Positions 6,821 to 12,855 of a stretch of DNA of 12,855 nucleotides are shown here, in pieces (within the stretch, counting starts at the first letter, position 1; each line of letters opens with the position of its first letter). Both the position numbers and the translations under genes were made by a program. The notes beneath the pieces are model-generated. The model was not told the origin of the DNA. It made no database searches and was given only the letters and a program-made list of their open reading frames with translations. Source of the DNA: Acholeplasma sp. CAG:878 (GTDB lineage Bacteria > Bacillota_I > Bacilli_A > RF39 > UBA660); contig HF989899.1 of NCBI GenBank assembly GCA_000432255.1, forward strand, positions 1-12,855, given 5' to 3'.

Positions 6821-8553
6821 TATTCGTTTTCTTTTCTTGATTTTAATACTATACTTGCTCCACTTAAGCATAACAATGATGTTAAACCTAAAGTAATATA
6901 ACTAATAGTACTATCAAAAGTTTTTGGATTTTTAATATCTTCATATGCTAGAACATATGTAGAAAATTTGTCTGTTTCAAATAACAATTTTCCATCTTTA
7001 AGAGTTGTAGGTAATATTTCTACTTCTCCTTCATGTTCTCTTATAATGTAGAATGTTCTACTGTATTCTTTTGATATTTGTTTTAAACTATCAGGAATTG
7101 CTATTTCAAATTGAACTTTTCCAGTTAATTCATTAAGAATTCCCATAATTTCTTGAGTTCTTGGTTCAAGTACATTTAAAGTAATATCAAAATAATCTGA
7201 AGTTTTAATATTGTTGTTTTTCTCTTCAATAAATTTTTTAATATTTTTTAAAGTTTCTTCTTGAACTTGTTCTCCGTCTTGTTTAACAATTGTAATTTTA
7301 ACTGTTGGATTAAATCCTTCAAAATCGATTTGTGATTTTGTTAATGAAGATTTTAAAACTTCTTCTAATTCTAAAGTTTTCTTAACGCCCATGGTTACTT
7401 CTTTTACATTTGTTCCATCTACTACTGGGGCATCTACATTAACTTTTTGTTTTTCAACAACAAATTGATTATTTATTTTTGTTTCAACATATTCATTTGT
7501 TAAATAAGGTAAAACTGAAGTTGAAAATGTTCCACCTGTAATTGATGTTTTTATTTTTCCAACAAATTCAGGATTGTTATAACCTGCTTTAATATTAGTA
7601 ACTCCTGCATCTGATAGTGTTAGAACATCGTAAGCATTACGATTTAAACTGTTCGTTAATAATTTAGCATTTCCTGAAATATTAACCTTTATTTCTTGAG
7701 AAACTTTACCAATATCATAAATTGCAACTGCACTTCCTAACTTATTACTAGCATTAAATGTTCCACCTGTAATATTAAGGTCTAAAATATTTGTTGTTCC
7801 TTCATCTTTTGATGTATAAGTTCCACCCCATACATATAAAGCATCCTCTAACCATGCATTTAAAGATTTATAATAATAATCACCAAATGAGTCAAAATCT
7901 GCTGTTGCTGCGTTAATAATACCACCTGAAATATTAACTTTACCCATTCTTAATGAAATACCTCCATTAAGAGTTCCATTTGTCATTTTAAGTGATACTG
8001 GTCCTGGCATATAAATTGCTGGTCCATATTGAGCAGTGATTACCCCACCATTAATAATGAAATTCATTGAACCTAAAGTATTATTTCCAGATAATCCTGA
8101 ATAAACAGCTTTAACTTCACCACCATTAATAGTTGCTGTACTTCCACTGAAACATGCAATTCCAAATCCTTTTTCACTTATAACACTACCACTTTCTAAA
8201 GTAAATTTGCCTTCAATTTTTGTTTTTGTTTCTTCATTGAAATCTCCTACATAAATTGCTGCATTATTTTGTTCGCCATCAGTTTTAACGATTTGGCCAC
8301 CTTCTTTTGAACTTTTAACTGTTAAAGTTCCTAAAACATTGATTTCTCCTGTTAGAGTATTACCATTTAAATCGATAGTAATATTTTTCCCTTCAGGAAT
8401 AGTTACATTTTCAGTATAATCTTCATCTAATACTATTTCACCAGTAGTAATTTTTTCAATTTTATTTTTAATTGTTTCTTTGGCATCAACATTGAAAATA
8501 AAACCAAAAGTAAAAAGCATTGTAAAAATTGTACCTAATAAAACTTTTTTCAT
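6820..8553 (-). CDS. Secreted beta-helix surface protein with NPKTFD cell-wall-sorting-like tail
   Basis: Unrecognised surface protein, 577 aa. Seen: signal peptide (MKK, hydrophobic 5-20, likely cleavage after VDA at 24); residues about 45-350 with repeated short strands of the pattern x-I-x-GGxxx (INGGEVKAV, INGGVITAQ, ISGGIINAA, ITGGTFNAS, ITGGTFSTS) typical of right-handed parallel beta-helix / pectate-lyase-like folds; a C-terminal globular part (about 370-535) ending in KFSTYVLAYED; then NPKTFD (542-547), a hydrophobic segment and a basic tail KSRKENE. That tripartite tail is the layout of sortase substrates (NPxTx-type), so the protein is probably wall-attached or at least membrane-anchored. 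No catalytic site can be identified, so adhesion or glycan binding is only a guess. Start: ATG behind AGGAGGAGG. Single-gene unit with its own terminator, between aspS and the defence-gene relics. No sortase gene is present here. Confidence 0.85.
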   Translation of the reverse strand: MKKVLLGTIFTMLFTFGFIFNVDAKETIKNKIEKITTGEIVLDEDYTENVTIPEGKNITIDLNGNTLTGEINVLGTLTVKSSKEGGQIVKTDGEQNNAAIYVGDFNEETKTKIEGKFTLESGSVISEKGFGIACFSGSTATINGGEVKAVYSGLSGNNTLGSMNFIINGGVITAQYGPAIYMPGPVSLKMTNGTLNGGISLRMGKVNISGGIINAATADFDSFGDYYYKSLNAWLEDALYVWGGTYTSKDEGTTNILDLNITGGTFNASNKLGSAVAIYDIGKVSQEIKVNISGNAKLLTNSLNRNAYDVLTLSDAGVTNIKAGYNNPEFVGKIKTSITGGTFSTSVLPYLTNEYVETKINNQFVVEKQKVNVDAPVVDGTNVKEVTMGVKKTLELEEVLKSSLTKSQIDFEGFNPTVKITIVKQDGEQVQEETLKNIKKFIEEKNNNIKTSDYFDITLNVLEPRTQEIMGILNELTGKVQFEIAIPDSLKQISKEYSRTFYIIREHEGEVEILPTTLKDGKLLFETDKFSTYVLAYEDIKNPKTFDSTISYITLGLTSLLCLSGASIVLKSRKENE

Positions 8554-8636
8554 TCTAATCCTCCTCCTATTATTAATAATACCATAATTATGTTAAAAAA
8601 TAAACTAATAATGCATACTTTTACATATTTTTACAG

Positions 8637-8660
8637 AAAAAAAGATGTTTAATACATCTT
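8637..8660 (-). terminator. Terminator of aspS
   Basis: Minus-strand hairpin AAGATGT-ATTAA-ACATCTT followed by at least five further T. The 5' arm includes the first two bases of the aspS stop codon. Confidence 0.9.
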
Positions 8661-10401
8661 AATCTCTAATTTTAATATGTGTTTCTCTTAATTGTTTTTC
8701 AAATACTTCACCAGGACATCCCATCATCGCATCAGCACCATTTGCAGAAAGTGGGAACGCTACCATTTCTCTTATGTTTTCTTCATCTTTTAATAACATT
8801 AAAATTCTATCAATTCCAGGCGCCATTCCTGCATGAGGAGGTGCGCCATACTTAAATGCTTCATATAAAGATGGAAATTTAGCTTTAACAACATCTTCAT
8901 CATAACCAGCTATTTCAAATGCTTTCTTTAATATTTCTGGACTGTGGTTTCTAACCCCACCACTCGCCATTTCATATCCGTTGCAAACAAAGTCATATTG
9001 ATATGCTAGAATATCATAAGGATTTTTAGTATTTAAAGCTTCTAGCCCTCCTTGTGGCATAGAGAATGGATTGTGTGAAAATTCAATTGTTCCTTCTTCT
9101 TCATTTTTTTCATAAAATGGAAAATCGTTAACAATACAAAATTCATACTTATTTTTATCAATCAAATCTAATTCATTTCCTAATTTAATTCTAAGTTGAC
9201 CTGCTAATTTAGCACATTTATCTTTTTCGTTAGCAATTATAAATAATACATTTCCTTCTTTTAAAGATAATTTATTAATTAATTCTTCTCTTATTTCATC
9301 AGTTAAAAATTTATCTAATGAAGATTTAAAAGTATTATTTTCTATCACTTTTATGTAACCTAAATTTCCTCCTAAATTTTTAACAAAATCTTCCATACTC
9401 TTAAACCATGAGTTTGATTTTTCTATGTTTTCAACTTTAATTCCTCTAATTGTTGTGTTTTTAAATGGTTCAAATGTTGATTTTGATAATATTTCAGTTA
9501 ATTCTTCGATAATTAAAGGGTTTCTTAAATCTGGTTTATCTGTTCCATATTTTAAAATTGATTCTCTATATGGGATTCTTTTGAATGGAATAGGTGACAC
9601 TTCTTTATCACCAAATTTAGTAAATGTATCATAGAATACCTTTTGTCCTACTTCATATACATCTTCTGCTGTTACGAAAGACATTTCAAAATCTAATTGA
9701 TAAAATTCTCCATATAATCTATCACTTCTTGGGTCTTCATCTCTAAAACATGGAGCGATTTGAAAATAACGATTAAATCCTGAAACCATTAATAATTGTT
9801 TAAAAATTTGTGGGGCTTGTGGTAGGGCATAAAATTTTCCCTTAAATTTTCTAGATGGAACAATAAAGTCTCTTGCTCCTTCTGGAGATGTTGCAGTTAT
9901 AATTGGGGTTTGAATTTCTGTAAATGACATACTTTTCATAGTATATCTTAAGAAATCAATTACTTCACTTCTAAATAAAATGTTATCATGAACTTCTTTA
10001 TTCCTTAAATCTAAGTAACGATATTTTAATCTTGTATCTTCTGTCGATTCTTTTGACCTAGAAATTTCAAAAGGTAGAACATTTTGACATTCTCCTAAAA
10101 CCTCTAATGAAGTTATGTTTACTTCAATTTCTCCAGTTTTCATATTAGGGTTAATCATATCATCAGTTCTTTTTTGAACAATTCCTGTAACTGTTACGGT
10201 ACTTTCACGATTAATATTTATATACTTATCAACATCTTGACTTATAAGTTGAACAATTCCTGTTTCATCTCTTAAAGTAATAAATAATAAACTACCTAAA
10301 TTTCTAATTGAATTTACCCAACCTGCTAACCTTATCTCTTTAGAAACATAACTAGAATCTACATTCCCACAATATACATTTCTATAAATATTTTCTTTCA
10401 T
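8659..10401 (-). CDS. aspS: Aspartyl-tRNA synthetase
   Basis: Class II synthetase, 580 aa, bacterial type; it charges tRNA-Asp with aspartate in the cytoplasm. Seen: N-terminal OB-fold anticodon-binding domain (about 1-105; GWVNSIRNLGSLLFITLRD), motif 1 region with PEGARDFIVPSR (173-184), class II motif 2 FRDEDPRSDRLYGEFYQLD (219-237), a GAD-type insertion (about 290-420), NGYEMASGGVRNHSPE, and motif 3 GAPPHAGMAPGIDRI (519-533). Motif 2 reads DPRSDRLYGEFYQLD instead of the DLRADRQPEFTQID version found in Bacillus and E. coli; I do not infer specificity from this. Start: ATG 5 nt after AGGAGG. Preceded by a T-box leader, so its expression should rise when uncharged tRNA-Asp accumulates. Confidence 0.97.
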   Translation of the reverse strand: MKENIYRNVYCGNVDSSYVSKEIRLAGWVNSIRNLGSLLFITLRDETGIVQLISQDVDKYININRESTVTVTGIVQKRTDDMINPNMKTGEIEVNITSLEVLGECQNVLPFEISRSKESTEDTRLKYRYLDLRNKEVHDNILFRSEVIDFLRYTMKSMSFTEIQTPIITATSPEGARDFIVPSRKFKGKFYALPQAPQIFKQLLMVSGFNRYFQIAPCFRDEDPRSDRLYGEFYQLDFEMSFVTAEDVYEVGQKVFYDTFTKFGDKEVSPIPFKRIPYRESILKYGTDKPDLRNPLIIEELTEILSKSTFEPFKNTTIRGIKVENIEKSNSWFKSMEDFVKNLGGNLGYIKVIENNTFKSSLDKFLTDEIREELINKLSLKEGNVLFIIANEKDKCAKLAGQLRIKLGNELDLIDKNKYEFCIVNDFPFYEKNEEEGTIEFSHNPFSMPQGGLEALNTKNPYDILAYQYDFVCNGYEMASGGVRNHSPEILKKAFEIAGYDEDVVKAKFPSLYEAFKYGAPPHAGMAPGIDRILMLLKDEENIREMVAFPLSANGADAMMGCPGEVFEKQLRETHIKIRD

Positions 10402-10551
10402 AAATTCCTCCTAACAAAAAACACGCCAAACATAAACATAAGGACGGAAATTCCGCGGTGCCACCTTATTTCACTTGCGTGCTCTTAATTAATTTATTAA
10501 ATTGCTTAGTTTTTGTTTGTATTTTTATGTGTCACTCATAAATCAAAAACT
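10402..10551 (-). ncRNA. Compact T-box riboswitch (Asp) with ultrashort Stem I
   Basis: The T-box core AAGGTGGCACCGCGG lies at 10453-10467 on the minus strand, with UGGCACC able to pair with the NCCA end of uncharged tRNA; the antiterminator-type fold is closed by AUAAGG/CCUUAU with an inner CGGA/UCCG helix. Upstream, Stem I is only about 44 nt: a 9-bp base TAGTTTTTG (10544-10552) / CAAAAACTA (10507-10515) and a terminal hairpin TTTATG-AGTGACA-CATAAA (10524-10542) whose 7-nt loop carries GAC (10531-10533), an Asp codon followed by A, matching the gene controlled. No distal Stem I platform, Stem II or IIA/B is visible. A small CAC-GCAA-GUG hairpin (10472-10481) sits just before the core. Total leader about 150 nt versus 200-300 for common T-boxes. 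Confidence 0.85.
10405..10452 (-). promoter_or_regulatory. Candidate Shine-Dalgarno sequestering helix in the T-box leader
   Basis: The 3' half of the antiterminator-like fold (AAUUUCCGUCCU, 10441-10452) is complementary to AGGAGGAAUUU (10402-10412), which contains the aspS ribosome binding site and ends at the ATG. Pairing gives four bp, a bulged G, four bp, one U-U mismatch and two more A-U pairs. This helix and the tRNA-binding fold use the same bases and so exclude each other, as expected for translational control. A U6 run (10416-10421) after GGCGUG leaves a weak terminator possible. Confidence 0.6.
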
Positions 10552-10557
10552 ATAGTA

Positions 10558-10586
10558 ATTATACCATTTTATTTTTTTTATGTCTA
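10558..10586 (-). promoter_or_regulatory. Sigma-A promoter of the aspS T-box transcript
   Basis: Minus-strand -35 TAGACA (10581-10586), 17-nt spacer, -10 TATAAT (10558-10563). The start near 10551 places the first transcribed bases exactly at the Stem I base, supporting the short length of the leader. Confidence 0.8.
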
Positions 10587-10634
10587 TACAATATTCAGAA
10601 TATTTTTTTAAAATTTGATTATAATTATAATGAG

Positions 10635-11096
10635 ATGATAAATATGAACAAATTTAAAAAATTATTTTACTTATTTCTACCTCTTGTTATAGGTAGTATA
10701 ATTGGTTTAATTACTAAAAATAGTATAGATTATTCTATACTTACAAAACCACCTCTATCACCTTCTGGTAGCTTATTTCCAATTGCTTGGATAATACTTT
10801 ATATTTTAATGGGAATTGCTTTTTATCTTTATAAAACAAACAGTGACAAAGATTTAGAGGTTGATAAATACTATTATAGTCAATTATTAGTTAACGCGTT
10901 ATGGCCAATAATATTTTTTACTTTAAAACTTAGATTACTTGCTATTATATGGATTACTATTTTATTAATTTTGTTAATACATTTAAATATTTTATACTTT
11001 AAACATGAGAAAAAATCATTTTATTTAAACATTCCTTATATACTATGGATATTGTTTGCAACTTATTTAACTATTGGAATATATATTTTAAATTAA
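10635..11096 (+). CDS. TspO/MBR family membrane protein
   Basis: TspO/MBR (translocator-protein/benzodiazepine-receptor homologue), 153 aa, normal length for bacteria, five predicted membrane helices. Seen: KPPLSPSG (38-45) then FPIAWIILYILMGIA (48-62), NALW (87-90) in the third helix region, and PYILWILFATYL (134-145), the segment corresponding to the ligand-binding helix 5. Bacterial members bind porphyrins/tetrapyrroles and affect stress responses; the actual role here is unknown. It is divergent from aspS. The first ATG has no proper ribosome binding site; an alternative ATG three codons on (10644) is little better. A TATAAT at 10620-10625 or 10626-10631 would place the transcription start at or within a few bases of the ATG, so the message could be leaderless. 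Ends in its own terminator. Confidence 0.88.
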   Translation: MINMNKFKKLFYLFLPLVIGSIIGLITKNSIDYSILTKPPLSPSGSLFPIAWIILYILMGIAFYLYKTNSDKDLEVDKYYYSQLLVNALWPIIFFTLKLRLLAIIWITILLILLIHLNILYFKHEKKSFYLNIPYILWILFATYLTIGIYILN

Positions 11097-11116
11097 AGAG
11101 TTCATTACTCTTTTTT
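11095..11116 (+). terminator. Terminator of the TspO gene
   Basis: Hairpin AAAGAGT-TCATT-ACTCTTT followed by T; the 5' arm overlaps the last two bases of the TAA stop codon. Confidence 0.85.
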
Positions 11117-11166
11117 ATTTACTTTTTCTTATTTTGATGTTATTATAAAGCACAAGAGGTATTTAT

Positions 11167-12180
11167 ATGGAAAACTTTTATCGTAGTATTTTAAAACAAA
11201 CATTAACTCAATTAAAAAAAATGGAACAAACAAAAACTATTTTAAGTTCAATCAAAGCAATTGAAAGTATTCCATTTCATGAAACAGATTTAGAAGATGA
11301 ATACTTTGTTAGACTATATTTTTTAATTAAAAATTCTGCATTTTGGAGTAATATTAGTGATTTTTCTATTTTAAATGAAAATAAAATACATATACCAAAA
11401 ATAAATGAAAAAATTATTTTAAGTGATGAACAATTATTTGATTTAGTTCATAGTTTTTATAGAGAAGAAGCAAATAAAAAGATTTTTGTTGATTTTGAAA
11501 AATTATTTAAAAATAGGAGAAAAAATTTCAAAATATATAGAGAACCTTCTTTTATAGGCTATGCTGATTCATTATACCTTCCATATAAGGAACAATTTTT
11601 TTCAAGATTAAATGTTAGAAATAGTATTAGAGATGTTGCCATAATGGCTCATGAATTCGGACATGGAATTCAACAATTAAACAATTATAATCAAAATATA
11701 TTCGGAAAAAATAAAATTTTTTTAGAAATAATTAGTACATTTTTTGAATTAATATGTTTAGAACATTTTTCTAAGGTCCCTGAATTTTCAAAACAAAGTA
11801 TAGTATCTATGGCTAGATATCACGAAAACACAAAAAAAGATGCTTATTTTTTAAACTTATATTTTGCTTCAAGAAAAGAGAATGAAGAAACACCATTTTT
11901 TGAAAGTAAAGAAAAGTTTTTAGAATATTTCAGTAAAGATGGAGTTCAGATAGATGATTCTTTTATGTATTGTTTTTCATATATTATTGCAATTGAATTA
12001 TATAAAATATTTATTGAAGATAAAGCTCGAGCATGGTTTTTAATTGAAAAAATTATTGAAATAAATTTAAATTTAGAACCACAACAATACATGATGGAAA
12101 TAATTAATTTGGGTATTATTCCTAATCAAAACAGTATATTTTTTGACGAATTAATAAGTGAACGAATTAAAAATATTTAA
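11167..12180 (+). CDS. Short M3-family (oligoendopeptidase F-like) zinc metallopeptidase
   Basis: Predicted cytoplasmic zinc peptidase, 337 aa. Seen: AHEFGHGIQQ (161-170), the HExGH zinc motif (H162, E163, H166), with a third ligand candidate E187 in FLEIISTFFELICLE, 25 residues after H162; this E-[IV]-x-S-T-x-x-E layout is that of M3 peptidases (thimet/PepF). A tail YCFSYIIAIELYKIF also resembles the family's C-terminus. PepF-like enzymes are about 600 aa, so most of the N-terminal helical half that roofs the active-site channel is absent; residues 1-120 are charged and helical. No signal peptide. Start: ATG with AGAGGT six nt upstream. The usual role would be degradation of short peptides; actual substrate unknown. 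Follows tspO after a terminator, so it is probably a separate transcript. Confidence 0.8.
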   Translation: MENFYRSILKQTLTQLKKMEQTKTILSSIKAIESIPFHETDLEDEYFVRLYFLIKNSAFWSNISDFSILNENKIHIPKINEKIILSDEQLFDLVHSFYREEANKKIFVDFEKLFKNRRKNFKIYREPSFIGYADSLYLPYKEQFFSRLNVRNSIRDVAIMAHEFGHGIQQLNNYNQNIFGKNKIFLEIISTFFELICLEHFSKVPEFSKQSIVSMARYHENTKKDAYFLNLYFASRKENEETPFFESKEKFLEYFSKDGVQIDDSFMYCFSYIIAIELYKIFIEDKARAWFLIEKIIEINLNLEPQQYMMEIINLGIIPNQNSIFFDELISERIKNI

Positions 12181-12184
12181 AAAA

Positions 12185-12204
12185 AATCGCATATTTATGC
12201 GATT
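12185..12204. terminator. Bidirectional terminator between converging genes
   Basis: Perfect 8-bp hairpin AATCGCAT-ATTT-ATGCGATT flanked by an A run on the left and a T run on the right, so it can act on both strands. It begins 5 nt after the peptidase stop, and its right arm overlaps the stop codon of the minus-strand gene. Confidence 0.9.
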
Positions 12205-12855
12205 ATTTTTTGTCTATATCTAGCATTATTTGATACTTATCATTTAAATCTAACTCTTCCATGTTAACTTTAAAGCCATATTTTTCAAGAGTTTTTATGC
12301 AATCATGAATAGTATTAATACCAGTTTTAATATCATTTGCGACATATGTATTATTTGTAGGAACTGAAGCAGGTTGTTCTTCGTTTCTTACTTCATCTGT
12401 TTGAGCATTATTATCTTCAGTATAGAAATTGTTTAAATCAAATTGATTAGTTGATACTTGTTCTTTTGGTTCATCAATATTTTCTTCGTTATCAAAGAAA
12501 TTAAAGAATTTACCTGGTTTTAAAATTTCACCATTGTCACTTTCACTCTCATCATCTTGATTATTTTCATTAGCTGGCATATTAGCATCTGGTTTTAGCA
12601 ATTCATCCATGTCAACTAATGGTTTTTCAGGTTTAATGATGTCTTCAGCATTTTTTTCAATTTGAGAAATATTCATAAAACTTGGCATATCAGAGTATTC
12701 ATTATTTTGTTCAGTATCTGTTTCAAAATCTGGTAAATTTAAATCAGTAAAACTATTATTGCTTAAATCAGTAGGTATATCATATTCTGATTCTTGTACT
12801 GGTTCAGTATATGGTTCATACTTTGGTACTTCTGGTGCTTCGTATGTTTCTTGTA
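12203..12855 (-). CDS. C-terminal part of an acidic low-complexity protein (partial, runs off the right edge)
   Basis: Unrecognised protein; the frame is open to the window edge, giving 216 complete codons, and its true start lies outside. The ATG at 12686-12688 is internal: no ribosome binding site, and 55 further codons are open upstream. Seen: a Pro/Glu-rich stretch near the edge (EVPKYEPYTEPVQESEYDIP), then a long acidic, Asn/Asp/Glu-rich region without hydrophobic runs, probably disordered, containing short repeated units (EKPLVDMDELLKP and EILKPGKFFNFF share I/LLKP). The last about 45 residues (NDIKTGINTIHDCIKTLEKY onwards, ending MLDIDKK) look like a small folded helix-helix-strand domain. 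No signal peptide or membrane segment in the visible part. Function unknown. Confidence 0.75.
   Translation of the reverse strand, partial: QETYEAPEVPKYEPYTEPVQESEYDIPTDLSNNSFTDLNLPDFETDTEQNNEYSDMPSFMNISQIEKNAEDIIKPEKPLVDMDELLKPDANMPANENNQDDESESDNGEILKPGKFFNFFDNEENIDEPKEQVSTNQFDLNNFYTEDNNAQTDEVRNEEQPASVPTNNTYVANDIKTGINTIHDCIKTLEKYGFKVNMEELDLNDKYQIMLDIDKK

Noticed and set aside
9425..9634. Plus-strand 69-codon frame inside aspS
   Set aside because: Antisense shadow of the GAD-insertion part of aspS with no supporting signal.
10413..10482. Classical T-box terminator hairpin
   Set aside because: The strand that should pair with the 3' side of the antiterminator is absent; the CACGC/GCGUG pairing before the U6 run encloses rather than competes with the tRNA-binding fold. 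Kept only as a weak alternative.
1..12855. CRISPR array, tRNA/rRNA genes or insertion sequence
   Set aside because: No regularly spaced repeats, tRNA cloverleaf, rRNA segments, transposase motifs or terminal inverted repeats were found.

Overview
The window comes from an AT-rich, low-GC Firmicute of the Bacilli/Mollicutes-like type. Evidence is the conserved uvrB-lgt-trxB-yvcK-whiA gene order, a T-box leader on a tRNA-synthetase gene, Bacillus-like ribosome binding sites and a Gram-positive style surface protein. TGA is used as a stop (whiA and lgt end in TGA) and tryptophan is encoded by TGG, so this is the standard bacterial code and not the Mycoplasma code. A small-genome gut member of the Bacilli (RF39-like) would fit, but that placement is inference.

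Region by region. Positions 60-5759 (all minus strand, transcribed right to left) carry uvrB (excision repair), then, behind its own promoter, lgt (lipoprotein lipidation) overlapping a thioredoxin-reductase-like flavoprotein that ends in a strong terminator. A second promoter then drives yvcK and whiA (central metabolism/envelope factor and division regulator). Positions 5760-6819 contain no intact gene. They hold a defence-gene graveyard: a decayed DUF1016/YhcG-type nuclease fused in frame to the C-terminal third of a RhuM-family protein, still behind a good promoter, followed by a 21-codon stub that looks like the first residues of a TIR-domain protein. Positions 6820-8553 encode a secreted beta-helix surface protein with a C-terminal NPKTFD sortase-like signal. 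Positions 8659-10401 encode aspartyl-tRNA synthetase.

The aspS leader (about 10402-10551) is the most unusual element. It is a T-box riboswitch with a canonical tRNA-acceptor-binding domain but a Stem I of only about 44 nt, with an Asp GAC codon in its terminal hairpin loop. The leader ends in a helix that can mask the aspS Shine-Dalgarno sequence, which points to translational rather than classical attenuation control.

Divergent from aspS are a TspO/MBR membrane protein and a shortened M3-type zinc peptidase (plus strand). The right edge holds the C-terminal part of an acidic, low-complexity protein (minus strand) that converges on the peptidase gene and shares a bidirectional terminator with it. 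Stop codons embedded in terminator hairpins are a recurring feature of the window.
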